Notes under the pieces: model-generated
The model's database searches: none
Told to the model about the DNA's origin: nothing
The model's input: the letters and a program-made list of their open reading frames with translations, nothing else
Source: Candidatus Eisenbacteria bacterium
GTDB lineage: Bacteria > Eisenbacteria > RBG-16-71-46 > JAFGJU01
Assembly (NCBI GenBank): GCA_026388185.1
Contig: JAPLKG010000005.1
Location: 1 to 64,000 of the forward strand
Direction: 5' to 3'
Length of the DNA stretch: 64,000 nucleotides
Shown here: positions 25,250-34,449 of the stretch, piece by piece
Layout: every line of letters starts with the position of its first letter
Position numbering within the stretch: position 1 is the first letter of the stretch
Made by a program: the position numbers and the translations under genes

Positions 25250-27427
25250 ATGTACTCTCACGTCAGACACGATTTCAACGGAAATGGTCGTAACAAGAGA
25301 GGCTCGCACGAGAAGTCCCTCTGGATCTTCGGAAAATCCTCGTTCGTCGTGCTCTCGATTGCCCTTCTGTCGTGCCTTGTGTGGGCCCTTGCTCTGGCGC
25401 AGGGAGAGGCATACAGAAAACCGCCGGACACCCGGCAGATCGAAGTCAGAGACGTCCTGCACGGTAAAGAGATCGTGGATCCTTACCGGTGGCTGGAGGA
25501 CCAGGAGAGTCCGGAAACGAGAGCGTGGATCGACGCACAGAACGCGTATTCCCATTCGTTGATCGATTCCCTGAAGGTGAGGGAAAAGATCAGGCAGCGA
25601 CTGACCGAGTTGATGAAGATCGAGCGCATCACCATGCCGTCCGAGCACGGCGGTCGCTACTTCTTTTACAAGCGGTCGCCCGACCAGGATCAGTACGTTC
25701 TCTACATGCGTCGGGGACCTGAAGGTGAGGACGAGGTCTTGATCGATCCGAACACTATGAGCGCGGACAAGACAAAGAGCGTGGAGCTTCAAGACGTGTC
25801 CAAGGACGGCACCATATTGGCGTACGGAATCCGGGACGGAGGCCAGGACGAGGTCGCCGTCAGGCTCTTCAACGTAGACACAAAATGCGACCTGCCTGAC
25901 ACGCTTACCAGGGGACTCTACTTCAGCTTGTCGATCCCGCCGGACAAGAGCGGCTTTTACTATTCTCGCCACGGCGAAGAGGGTTCGCGGGTCTATTATC
26001 ACAAAATGGGATCAAATCCGAGTGACGATGTTAAGATATTCGGCGACGGCTACGGTCCGGACAAGGGGATCGGTGCCGTCGTCTCTGAGGACGGGCGTTA
26101 CTTGGTCATCGACGTGGCGTACGGTTCGGCCGGGCAGAAAACCGACATTTTCTACCAGGACTTGACCGAGAAGGGCCCGATACGAACATTCGTTGACGAC
26201 GTTGAAGCAAGATTTGAACCCCATCTGGCCGGCGACAAGGTCTTTATACTGACTGACTGGAATGCGCCCAAAGGTCGCGTTCTGGTCGCGGACGTGAAGA
26301 ACCCCAGGCGCGAGAACTGGAAGGAAATAATCCCGGAGGGAAGTGCGGTCATCGAGGGCATGTCGCTTGCGGGCGGAAGGCTGTTCATCAACTACCTGGA
26401 CAACGTGGTCTCGAAAATCAAGGTCTTCGATCCGGACGGCAAGTTTCTGCGCGAGATTTCGTTACCGGCGCTCGGTAGCGTGAGTGGTGTGGCGGGTTGG
26501 TGGGAGAGCAACGAAGCTTTCTTTTCGTTCACGTCGTTCCACGTGCCGCCGACCATTTACCGTTACGACGTCGGCAAGGGAACACAAACGGTGTGGGCGC
26601 AGCTTAAGGTTCCGGTGAAGACCGACATGTTCGAGGTCAAACAGGTGTGGTACGCCTCGAAGGACAGCACAAAGATCCCGATGTTTCTGGTGTACAAGAA
26701 GGGCATGAGGCTCGACGGGCAGAATCCGACGTTCCTCACCGGCTACGGTGGTTTCGATGTCAGCATGACTCCGTACTATTCGTCGGTTGGGGTGCTCTGG
26801 ATCGAAAATGGCGGTGTATATGCCGTGCCCAACCTGCGAGGCGGAGCGGAATTCGGCGAAGAATGGCACCGCGCCGGAATGTTTGACAAGAAGCAAAACG
26901 TGTTTGACGATTTCATCGCCGCCGCCGAATGGCTCACGGCGAACAAATATACGAACCCATCCAAACTTGCGATATCGGGAGGAAGTAACGGCGGGCTTCT
27001 GGTGGGCGCCGCCGAAGTGCAACGACCCGACCTCTTCCGGGCCGTCGTCTGTACGTATCCGTTGCTTGACATGCTGCGCTATGATCAGTTCCTGCTCGGC
27101 AAGTTCTGGGTTTCCGAGTACGGCTCCGCAAGCGATCCGGAGCAATTCAAATACATTTATGCGTATTCTCCGTACCAGAACGTGAAGAAAGGCGTCGAGT
27201 ATCCGGCCACGTTGTTCATTACCGGAGATTCCGACACGCGAGTTGCGCCTCTTCACGCTCGCAAGATGACGGCCATGGTTCAGTCGGCTACCGGGTCCGA
27301 TAAGCCCGTGTTGCTTCTCTACGACACAAAACTGGGTCACTCGGGGGGGCAACCGTTGAACAAGCAAATTGATGATCTGACGGACGAGATGGGTTTCCTC
27401 TTCTGGCAGCTCGGTATGGGGAACTAG
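25250..27427 (+). CDS. secreted prolyl oligopeptidase (S9A)
   Basis: This 725-aa peptidase cleaves short proline-containing peptides. The start ATG 25250 has AAGGAGGT eight bases upstream, and a hydrophobic segment near residues 30-48 acts as a signal peptide. The N-terminal part (DPYRWLEDQESPETRAWIDAQN) and the beta-propeller are followed by the alpha/beta-hydrolase domain with nucleophile motif GGSNGGLL, Asp in TGDSDTRVAP and His in KLGHSGG. The triad is complete. The next gene starts at the last base of its stop codon (TAGTG), so the two are co-translated. Confidence 0.95.
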   Translation: MYSHVRHDFNGNGRNKRGSHEKSLWIFGKSSFVVLSIALLSCLVWALALAQGEAYRKPPDTRQIEVRDVLHGKEIVDPYRWLEDQESPETRAWIDAQNAYSHSLIDSLKVREKIRQRLTELMKIERITMPSEHGGRYFFYKRSPDQDQYVLYMRRGPEGEDEVLIDPNTMSADKTKSVELQDVSKDGTILAYGIRDGGQDEVAVRLFNVDTKCDLPDTLTRGLYFSLSIPPDKSGFYYSRHGEEGSRVYYHKMGSNPSDDVKIFGDGYGPDKGIGAVVSEDGRYLVIDVAYGSAGQKTDIFYQDLTEKGPIRTFVDDVEARFEPHLAGDKVFILTDWNAPKGRVLVADVKNPRRENWKEIIPEGSAVIEGMSLAGGRLFINYLDNVVSKIKVFDPDGKFLREISLPALGSVSGVAGWWESNEAFFSFTSFHVPPTIYRYDVGKGTQTVWAQLKVPVKTDMFEVKQVWYASKDSTKIPMFLVYKKGMRLDGQNPTFLTGYGGFDVSMTPYYSSVGVLWIENGGVYAVPNLRGGAEFGEEWHRAGMFDKKQNVFDDFIAAAEWLTANKYTNPSKLAISGGSNGGLLVGAAEVQRPDLFRAVVCTYPLLDMLRYDQFLLGKFWVSEYGSASDPEQFKYIYAYSPYQNVKKGVEYPATLFITGDSDTRVAPLHARKMTAMVQSATGSDKPVLLLYDTKLGHSGGQPLNKQIDDLTDEMGFLFWQLGMGN

Positions 27428-30357
27428 TGGAGCGGCTCGTCGTGAAACGACCAAAGACTCATTTGCACCCAGGGGTTGCTCGACTTTTCTGCGTCTTGGC
27501 CTCCGGTCCCGCCCGTGCCTTGACTCTTACCGCAATCTGCATCTTGTTGTCCGGCCTGGTTCTTGCTCCGGCCACTGTCCTCGCCGCTCCCATCCACACC
27601 ACTTACCTGTGGCACATGCATCAGCCGATATACTGGCCTGACAGGAGCACATGGTATCCCTCACGGTATGAAACGGCCTACGAAACCATAACGCTCGGCC
27701 ATTCGCAGAGCGACGTGTACGAGATTTTCAACAAGGACGACCGCGTCCACGACTATCAGAATTATCCCAAGGACGCCGTTGCTTCCGTTCTCGACCTCCC
27801 CGACGCCGGCGCGCAGATGAGCTTCGCGGCGGCTTTGATCGAAAACATTAAGAGCCTCGCCGACGCAGGCTGGAACGGCGGGCGATACGCGGGAACCTGG
27901 TACGCCGACTACCGAACCGGCCGTTCGTGGACGACTTCCGGCGGTCGTTCGAGGCTGTCGCAGCTCTTGGTTGCCGCACATCACCCGATCGCTCCGCTCA
28001 TGGACCAGAACGCGTTGCGGAAGGAAATCCAGGTCCAAAAGATAGCCTACAAGGCAGCTTGGGGAGACACGAACTACTCGAAGGGCTATTTCCCGGCCGA
28101 GATTTGCTTCTCGGAACGCATGATTCCGATTCTGGTGCAACAGGGAATGGAGTGGGTGATTGTTCCCGACGTCCACGTATCCCGCGCGTGCCAGGATTAT
28201 CCGTACGTGGCCAGCGAAGACAATTGTGACCCACCCAATCCGGCCGATCAGTTGAACCCGGCGCAGGGCTACTACGACAACATACGAATCAGCAGAGGCG
28301 TGAACGTGAAGACGCCGGTGCCGTTCGGTTTCAGACCGCACTACGCCCGCTACGTCGATCCAAGCACGGGCCAGGCGTATTCCATCAAGGTGATTCCATC
28401 GGCAGACGCAATGAGCTGGAACGAAGGTTACGGCATGTACGGGACGGGCGAGATCGATGCAATAGCAAGCCGTAACGATCCCGCGAAGCCGATGCTGATC
28501 CTGTTCGCGCACGACGGCGACAACAGTTGGTCGGGAGGCTATTCCTATTACAATGAAAACGTGACCAACTTCTGTCACCAGGCGGCGACGAAGGGCTACG
28601 AACCCTCGACCGTTGACGAGTACCTGGCAGACCATCCGGTCGATCCCGGCGACGTTGTTCACGTCGAGGACGGCGGATGGGTGAACGCCGACGGCGATTT
28701 TGGATCGCCTCAGTTCATAAACTGGAACTGGCCTCTCGTGGACGCGAGTGGCCAGTTTGACATACCGGACGGCTGGGCCGAGGACGAGCGCAATTGGGCC
28801 GTGCTCACGGCGGCGCAGAACCGAGTCGAGACTGCCGAGGCGATTTTTGGGACGGAACCGAGCCCCGCCAAGATCTACGATCCGACAACCGGCGCGAACA
28901 GTGTCGAGAAGGCGTGGCATCACTTGCTCTCAGGTTACGAGAGCGGCTACATGTACTACGGAACTTCGCTCGACATGGAAGTCAAGGCCACCCTCGCCGC
29001 AAACGCCGCGGTTCTGTATGCGGACCCGGTGATCACCGGCGGTGGCGGCGCGGATGCGGTTGCGCCCACGATTTGGCTGCCTCAGCGGCTTCCCTGGAAT
29101 CCCGGTGGGAGGGGAGGAGGTTCTCTCTGGGGCTATCCGAGTGGTGAGGGCACTCAGATGGCGAGTGATTTCTGGATTTGGACGTTCGTCTACGACGCTT
29201 CCGGCGTGAAACGGGTTCAACTCAAGTACCGGCTGGATGCCGATGGCACAAATCCGATGACGAGCGATCAAAACGAAACCTACGCCGGCGGTGCGGAAGT
29301 GGGGTCGTGGCAGACGCTGGCGATGGCGTGGCGAGACTTCCCGAAGGGCAACTATCTCAACGACCCCAGCATCAATTTCTCCGTGCTTCCAGACTACATT
29401 GCCGACGAATACTATGTCCACGTCACTGAATTGTCCGAGGTATTGATAGACTACTACGTCGAGGCCGAGGACTCGCTGGGAAACGTCAAGCGTAGCCCGA
29501 TCCAGCACGTGTGGATCGGTGAGACCTCGGGAAGCCCGTCGCACGTCATCGACGGAAGTCTCGACACAACTTCAACGCTGGTGGCCTCGAACGGCAGCCT
29601 GCACCTCTACGCCGACTGGGACGGGCAGTATCTCTACGTGGCGACGGAAGGTGTGGGGAGCACGGCCGGTTGGGATCACTTCGTGATTCTCGGCGTGGAT
29701 CTCTCGACTCCGGTAGCTGCGCCGTGGGCCAAGGCAGGAACTGTAGCCGACCGCACGCTCTACCTGGGCAACGAGGATTCCAACAACTGGTGCGGTTGGT
29801 TTGATGAGAACGAGAACGTCCTTTCGAGCGGAATCGAAAAGGCCTCGGGGAGTTACCTGGAGGGGCTGGTGGCGCTCGAGACTTATCTCGGCACGCCGCT
29901 TCCCGGCGGTGTCTATCTTGCGATGGCGGCGTACCAATCCGCTGACGGAGGAGTCCTCGCGGCACAGGTGCCTGCTGGAAACGGGAATGGGAACGTCGAG
30001 GCGGCCGAATACGTTTACTTCCCGCTTGCCGTCACTGGTGTAGAGCCGGACCAAGGCAGCGGTGGTTCTGCATCGCCCCAAGCGGCGGTGTCCTTGTCGG
30101 TGAGACCCAACCCTTCCAGCTCCGGCGCTCAGTTCGAACTCTTCTTGCAGCGTCCTCAGAAGTTACTGTTCGACATCTATGACATCCACGGCCACAAGGT
30201 GAGGACTCTGGATGGTGGACTCGTGAGCGCGGGACGCCAGTCACTCGCGTGGGATGGCCGCGACGCAAGAGGGCAGGAGGTCTCGCCCGGCGTCTACATC
30301 ATTCGTATTGACGCCGCGGGGCAGGCACTGAGTAAGAAGATAGTGGTTTTGAGATGA
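27427..30357 (+). CDS. secreted GH57-like glycoside hydrolase with CBM9/DOMON-like and FlgD-type domains
   Basis: This 976-aa secreted protein opens with a signal peptide (cleavage near VLAAPIHT) and a GH57 catalytic domain: TTYLWHMHQPIYWPD at about residues 58-72 and the nucleophile-type segment GYFPAEICFSERMIPIL near 220. GH57 enzymes act on alpha-glucans or galactosides with retention. Near residue 710-860 a CBM9/DOMON-like sandwich follows (VIDGSLDTTSTL, LYADWDGQYLYVATEG). The C-terminus (FDIYDIHGHKVRTLDGG ... SPGVYIIRIDA) is a FlgD-Ig/T9SS-type module used for secretion or anchoring in FCB-group bacteria. GTG 27427 overlaps the peptidase stop; GTG 27442 is possible. Confidence 0.8.
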   Translation: MERLVVKRPKTHLHPGVARLFCVLASGPARALTLTAICILLSGLVLAPATVLAAPIHTTYLWHMHQPIYWPDRSTWYPSRYETAYETITLGHSQSDVYEIFNKDDRVHDYQNYPKDAVASVLDLPDAGAQMSFAAALIENIKSLADAGWNGGRYAGTWYADYRTGRSWTTSGGRSRLSQLLVAAHHPIAPLMDQNALRKEIQVQKIAYKAAWGDTNYSKGYFPAEICFSERMIPILVQQGMEWVIVPDVHVSRACQDYPYVASEDNCDPPNPADQLNPAQGYYDNIRISRGVNVKTPVPFGFRPHYARYVDPSTGQAYSIKVIPSADAMSWNEGYGMYGTGEIDAIASRNDPAKPMLILFAHDGDNSWSGGYSYYNENVTNFCHQAATKGYEPSTVDEYLADHPVDPGDVVHVEDGGWVNADGDFGSPQFINWNWPLVDASGQFDIPDGWAEDERNWAVLTAAQNRVETAEAIFGTEPSPAKIYDPTTGANSVEKAWHHLLSGYESGYMYYGTSLDMEVKATLAANAAVLYADPVITGGGGADAVAPTIWLPQRLPWNPGGRGGGSLWGYPSGEGTQMASDFWIWTFVYDASGVKRVQLKYRLDADGTNPMTSDQNETYAGGAEVGSWQTLAMAWRDFPKGNYLNDPSINFSVLPDYIADEYYVHVTELSEVLIDYYVEAEDSLGNVKRSPIQHVWIGETSGSPSHVIDGSLDTTSTLVASNGSLHLYADWDGQYLYVATEGVGSTAGWDHFVILGVDLSTPVAAPWAKAGTVADRTLYLGNEDSNNWCGWFDENENVLSSGIEKASGSYLEGLVALETYLGTPLPGGVYLAMAAYQSADGGVLAAQVPAGNGNGNVEAAEYVYFPLAVTGVEPDQGSGGSASPQAAVSLSVRPNPSSSGAQFELFLQRPQKLLFDIYDIHGHKVRTLDGGLVSAGRQSLAWDGRDARGQEVSPGVYIIRIDAAGQALSKKIVVLR

Positions 30358-30456
30358 GTGCCCAGTAAAGGGCGCGCTGTTTCTGCCGCCTCAAGCAAGC
30401 CCGATGATAGTGTTTCTGCTGTAGGGATTGTGCTGTATGGGCGTGGCTAGAGGGAC

Positions 30457-30498
30457 GCCGCTGTGGGAGCGCCTCCGTGGGGGCGCTGCTATAGCGGC
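30457..30498. repeat. nested hairpin in the 300-bp gap between convergent genes
   Basis: GCCGCT/AGCGGC (30457-30462 / 30493-30498) encloses AGCGCC/GGCGCT (30468-30473 / 30482-30487). The surrounding 30358-30659 gap is G-rich with further GTGCT/AGCAC pairings and contains a 15-bp tRNA T-arm-like string (30586-30600). It may terminate the GH57 transcript although no T-tract follows; nothing else is recognised in the gap. Confidence 0.5.
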
Positions 30499-30659
30499 GC
30501 TTCGCAGGAGTGCTGCTGCAAGGGGTGCTTCCAGCACGCCACCCACAATCGTGCCGTCCTATCCAGGTCAGTCCCACCAGTCGATTCGCGAGTTCGAGTC
30601 CGGTCTGGGGAGCCACTCCGGCCAGTCTTGTATTACGCGGATGCTGCCTGCGTCACAGA

Positions 30660-31919
30660 CTAAAAAGCAAAATCCACAACCAAGGCGTAAATATTTTCCT
30701 TGAGAGGATCTGTCTCTCCGGTTTCCCTGTGTGTGTATTCGGCGTGCAAGGCCACATTGACCGCCGTCCAGTCGCCGAAGTAGTACCTAAGAACCCCGGA
30801 ATAGGCTTTCACCTCCCTGTCACGGTCATACGATGGCGTGCAAATCCAGTTGTAGAGTGCCGAAGCGATCAGCCTGTTGTTCATTAGGCCCGCGTAATCC
30901 AGCTCCGCCAGGCCACCATCGAACTCGTAGTCTTCTGTCGGAGCAAGAACATTCAGAGAGTTGTCATCCACACCCTTCACGTACGACCCTTGAAGATTGA
31001 GCGTTTTCCAATTCAGACTGGCATGCCCACCGAATCTGTAGAACGGCTCGTTAGGGCCGCCGTCGGCTTCACCGGTAGGGGAGAGTGTAGCGCCCGAGAT
31101 CGAGAGCGGCTGCCAGCCGTAGTAGACGAACGCACCTATTCGTTGTCCCGCACTCTGTCCGTCCCCCGCGCCCATGGTTTGCGAAACGTTCAGGTAGACG
31201 TCTTTGTATCTGTTGTTGTCCGGGCTTGCTCCGGTGCCATTAACGACACCCAACCCATACTTGAATCCGCATCTCCACTGGCCGGTCGCTTCAACGCCAA
31301 TCTGATTGTCGTCGAAAACGAAATTGTTTTCCGGTGTTGAGAACGAATAGATCTCGTAGGGCTCCGTCAAATAGAACGAGCGTTTCGAGCTGATTGCGTG
31401 ATACGCCGGTTCGAATCTGCCGACCCTGACGTTCAACGCATCCTGTATGACGTTGCTGAACACGACGTTTCCCGACTCTAAGGCTCCCAATTGCGATGGG
31501 TTCGTGCCGCCTTGAGAACCGGTGTAGTCCGCTGAAGGCTCGTCCATCCTCGGCGTATAGATGAAAAGAAACGATATGTTCTTGTGCATAACTCCAGCCG
31601 CAAGCAAGTCCAGCCCCAGCATGTCAAACCCGGAAGTTGTAACATTCTTAGTGTTGTATCCCGAGAGCCCGGTAGATGTTCTTACGGCAATCGGGGGAGG
31701 AGTGTCAAACACGCTCTTCTCTCTTCCTTCCTGGCCGGGAATCTGGTAGCCGTTGTCCCTGAACCGCTGTCCGAAATCATTGAGTTTGGGGTAAGCAGTA
31801 TGGCACATGTTACAGTTGAAGCCGTGCTTCCTGGCGAACGCCGGAATCGCGTGACCGCCGGTAGGCATCGTGAGCTGTAACACGAAGAGAACGAGCAAAA
31901 GAAGACATGACTTTTTCAT
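30660..31919 (-). CDS. outer-membrane beta-barrel protein with an N-terminal c-type haem site
   Basis: This 419-aa protein has a signal peptide (cleaved after GGHA), then a single haem-binding motif CNMCH at residues 36-40, then a beta-rich region with alternating aromatic strands ending in phenylalanine (LVVDFAF), as expected for an outer-membrane barrel. The barrel is phosphate-porin-like (FSNVIQDALNVRVGRFEPAYH). Covalent haem on a porin points to electron transfer across the outer membrane, as in porin-cytochrome systems. It lies 14 bp downstream of a di-haem peroxidase gene in the same direction. No multihaem partner is visible here. Confidence 0.75.
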   Translation of the reverse strand: MKKSCLLLLVLFVLQLTMPTGGHAIPAFARKHGFNCNMCHTAYPKLNDFGQRFRDNGYQIPGQEGREKSVFDTPPPIAVRTSTGLSGYNTKNVTTSGFDMLGLDLLAAGVMHKNISFLFIYTPRMDEPSADYTGSQGGTNPSQLGALESGNVVFSNVIQDALNVRVGRFEPAYHAISSKRSFYLTEPYEIYSFSTPENNFVFDDNQIGVEATGQWRCGFKYGLGVVNGTGASPDNNRYKDVYLNVSQTMGAGDGQSAGQRIGAFVYYGWQPLSISGATLSPTGEADGGPNEPFYRFGGHASLNWKTLNLQGSYVKGVDDNSLNVLAPTEDYEFDGGLAELDYAGLMNNRLIASALYNWICTPSYDRDREVKAYSGVLRYYFGDWTAVNVALHAEYTHRETGETDPLKENIYALVVDFAF

Positions 31920-31933
31920 TCTCCTCTCCTCCT

Positions 31934-33004
31934 CTACTTTGGCAGTACTGAGGCCGGGATGGGCGTCACGGCTGCAACTTCAGGATTGAGGCTCGTCATG
32001 GCACGCGTCATGAACGCAACCAGTGCACTCACCTCCTGGTCAGTGAGTCCAAGGGGTACCATTATGCGATCGAGGTATGCGTCACGTGTGCCCCCGCCCT
32101 TATTGTAGAAATTGACCACGTCTGTCAGAGTCTTCTCCCCGCCCGTATGCATGTATGGCGGTCGTAGTGCAGCGTCTCTAACTGTCGGCGTTTTGAAGGC
32201 GCGCGTATCCTTGGGGTTTTTTGTGATTTCCGATCTACCATCGTCTACTTTGAGCGGACCACTCTGCGTGACACCTAGATTGTGGAATCTTCCATCCGTG
32301 AAATGACCGCCCCAGTGACATGCCGTGCAATGTGCCTTTCCGTTGAATATCTCTAACCCTTGCTTCTCGAGCGGCGTCAGGGCGGTATCGTCGCCTTTGA
32401 CAAGCCTGTCAAAAGGCGAATCCGTCGTGATGACGGTGCGCTCGAACGCAGCTATGGCCTGCGCCACCTGGTCGATCGTTACGGGCGTCGTTCCGAACAC
32501 ATTCTTGAACTCTTCCACATAACCTGGAATATCACCTACTGTTCTCAGCATTTGCTCATGAGTATTGCCCATCTCGACTGGATTCTGGATCGGCCCCTTG
32601 GCTTGTTCCTCGAGACTCGGGGCTCTTCCGTCCCAGAATTGCAGGGGTAGGTAGGCTGCGTTGGAGACTGGCGGAGCTCTGCGGCCGCCGCGCTGCGAAC
32701 CTATTCCCTCGCTCGTCGGACCCTTGTCAGCCCAGCCCGCGAGAGGGTCGTGGCATGTGGCGCAGCTAATGGTGTTGTCCTTTGAAAGACGGGTGTCAAA
32801 ATAGAGCTGTTTGCCCAGCATGATTTTCATGCCGGTCTGGGGATTATCGGCCGGGACAGACACTTGAGGCAGGTTGCCGAGTTTCTGCGGTCCCAGCGAA
32901 TGTACCTCCACCCCGGTGAGGGGTTGGGGCGAGTTGTCGGCAGCCAGAACCAGAAGCGGGACAAACAGGATTACAACAGCGAGAAATACGTGAATTCTCT
33001 TCAT
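31934..33004 (-). CDS. di-haem cytochrome c peroxidase / MauG family
   Basis: This 356-aa periplasmic protein has a signal peptide (LAVVILFVPLLVLAA) and two haem motifs, CATCH at 81-85 and CTACH near 226. Family segments LGKQLYFDTRLSKDNTISCA, QFWDGRAPSLEEQAKGP and FKTPTVRDAALRPPYMHTG match bacterial peroxidases that reduce H2O2 with cytochrome c electrons. ATG 33004 follows AGGGGGG; the frame is open to 33034 without a better site. It forms an operon with the haem-barrel protein, suggesting that electrons leave or enter through that barrel. Confidence 0.92.
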   Translation of the reverse strand: MKRIHVFLAVVILFVPLLVLAADNSPQPLTGVEVHSLGPQKLGNLPQVSVPADNPQTGMKIMLGKQLYFDTRLSKDNTISCATCHDPLAGWADKGPTSEGIGSQRGGRRAPPVSNAAYLPLQFWDGRAPSLEEQAKGPIQNPVEMGNTHEQMLRTVGDIPGYVEEFKNVFGTTPVTIDQVAQAIAAFERTVITTDSPFDRLVKGDDTALTPLEKQGLEIFNGKAHCTACHWGGHFTDGRFHNLGVTQSGPLKVDDGRSEITKNPKDTRAFKTPTVRDAALRPPYMHTGGEKTLTDVVNFYNKGGGTRDAYLDRIMVPLGLTDQEVSALVAFMTRAMTSLNPEVAAVTPIPASVLPK

Positions 33005-33162
33005 GTTGCCCCCCTTGTTCGAGTGAACGGACACAGAACCAACAATGTAACTGAATGCCAGGTGATCAATATGAACAGTTGCTCTCGCCGCGTTGGCCCG
33101 AACAGTCTATCAAAACGGCAAGGGGAATTGCAAGAGTTCTGACCTGCCCCCGTTAACGGAGT

Positions 33163-33192
33163 TTGACAAACCTGGGAACGGCGTGCTATAGA
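33163..33192 (+). promoter_or_regulatory. sigma-70-type promoter of the riboswitch transcript
   Basis: TTGACA (33163-33168), 18-bp spacer, TATAGA (33187-33192). A start point near 33199 would coincide with the first base of the riboswitch P1 stem. Confidence 0.75.
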
Positions 33193-33198
33193 TGAGAA

Positions 33199-33296
33199 AG
33201 TGCTTGGGGGAGCAGAAACGGCTGAGAGGGCTCCGCGAAAAACCTGGAGTCGACCCCCTGAACCTGTTAGGGCAATGCCTGCGGAGGGAAAGCACT
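33199..33296 (+). promoter_or_regulatory. TPP riboswitch (THI element)
   Basis: The arms AGTGCTT (33199-33205) and AAGCACT (33290-33296) form P1. The pyrimidine-sensing element CTGAGA is at 33222-33227, and the second half has the conserved CTGAACCTG-TTAGGGCAATGCC-GCGGAGGGA pattern (33259-33289). These are the hallmark bases of the thiamine pyrophosphate aptamer. Downstream, GCCTC (33304-33308) can pair with GAGGC in the ribosome-binding site (33351-33355), so control of translation is likely; no terminator hairpin is seen. Confidence 0.93.
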
Positions 33297-33357
33297 ATTC
33301 GTCGCCTCTTCTGCGGTGACGCACTGTTCCCTGCCGCCGGCATGCTTGGAGGAGGCA

Positions 33358-34443
33358 ATGAAACCGAAAGCAGCGCAGACAGGGAACGACCTGCCCGAAA
33401 TCGGAAAAATCTCCCCGGAAATATTCGACGAAGTCATCTTTCCCATGCTTGGTCGTAAGGACAGCAGCGTTCTGGTACCCCCTCAGCACGGTGTGGACGT
33501 CGGCGTCATCGACATCGGTGGGGGTTTTGTGATGGCCATCACCTGTGATCCGGTGTTCGTGGTGCCTCAGTACGGCTGGGAGCGCTCGGCGTGGTTCGCC
33601 ATCCACATTCTCGCCTCGGACGCCGCGACTTCCGGCTTGCGCCCCCGATACCTCGCTATCGACCTCAACCTTCCGATGAGCATCACAAAACATGACCTAG
33701 TGACTCTCTGGAAGACGATGCACAAGGAATGCGACAAGCTGGGCATCGCCATTGTCGCCGGCCACACTGCCCGATACGAGGGAACGGATTATCCCATGAT
33801 CGGCGGGGCGACGATGATGTCCGTCGGCCCCAAGACAGACTACATTACCCCGGCCATGGCGTCGCCGGACGAAGACATCGTGATCACGAAGGGACCCGCG
33901 ATCGAAGCATCGGCGCTCTTCGCAGTGGCCTTGCCGCGCCGTGTTGAGGAGGCCTACGGCCTGGTGTTCGCGGGACGTGCCGAGGCCCTCTTCTGGCAGA
34001 CTAGCGTTGTTGAGGATGCCCTCACCGCGGTCTCAGTCGGAGTGCGCGAGAATGGCGTCACAGCAATGCACGACGCCACCGAATGCGGCCTCTGGGGAGG
34101 GCTCTACGAGGTGGCTCGCGCTTCCCGCGTGGGGATGCGAATCGAAAAGGGAAAGATTCCGATTCCGGACGAGGTAGAGAAAATCTGCCGTCTCTTTGAG
34201 ATCGATCCCTTCTCTTCGATCAGCGAGGGCACTCTGATTATTACGTGCAAGAAAGCGAAGACAACGAAGCTTCTCTCGTGCTTGGAAGGGAAGGGGATTC
34301 TGGCGGCAAAAATAGGGGAGACCTGTCCGGAAGAACATGGAATAACTTTGCTCGAGAGAGATCACGAGATACCTCTCGAACACCCGAGGGTCGATCCTTT
34401 CTGGAAGGCGTTCGGGCAAGCCCTCGCGGCCGAGAGCAAGTAG
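33358..34443 (+). CDS. AIR-synthase/ThiL/HypE-superfamily enzyme under TPP control
   Basis: This 361-aa protein starts at ATG 33358 (GGAGGAGGC upstream). It has the two-domain PurM-like layout: an N-terminal half with GVDVGVIDIGGGFVMAITCDP, LASDAATSGLRPRYLAIDLNLP and AGHTARYEGTDYPMIGGA, and a C-terminal half with AMHDATECGLWGGLYEVARAS, the equivalent of the MxDxTxGG segment. Superfamily members bind ATP and phosphorylate or cyclise small substrates. It lacks the usual ThiL opening and reads closer to HypE-like AIR-synthase-related proteins, yet it follows a TPP riboswitch. A thiamine-phosphate kinase or a salvage/precursor step is inferred. Its stop is 6 bp from that of the convergent cstA. 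Confidence 0.8.
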   Translation: MKPKAAQTGNDLPEIGKISPEIFDEVIFPMLGRKDSSVLVPPQHGVDVGVIDIGGGFVMAITCDPVFVVPQYGWERSAWFAIHILASDAATSGLRPRYLAIDLNLPMSITKHDLVTLWKTMHKECDKLGIAIVAGHTARYEGTDYPMIGGATMMSVGPKTDYITPAMASPDEDIVITKGPAIEASALFAVALPRRVEEAYGLVFAGRAEALFWQTSVVEDALTAVSVGVRENGVTAMHDATECGLWGGLYEVARASRVGMRIEKGKIPIPDEVEKICRLFEIDPFSSISEGTLIITCKKAKTTKLLSCLEGKGILAAKIGETCPEEHGITLLERDHEIPLEHPRVDPFWKAFGQALAAESK

Positions 34444-34449
34444 GCCAAA

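Noticed and set aside
27661-28923. 420-codon minus-strand open frame
   Set aside because: Antisense to the GH57 gene; its residues are Val/Arg-rich and match nothing.
30540-30620. tRNA gene near the T-arm-like string
   Set aside because: The T-stem does not pair fully and no acceptor 5' strand or anticodon arm is present.
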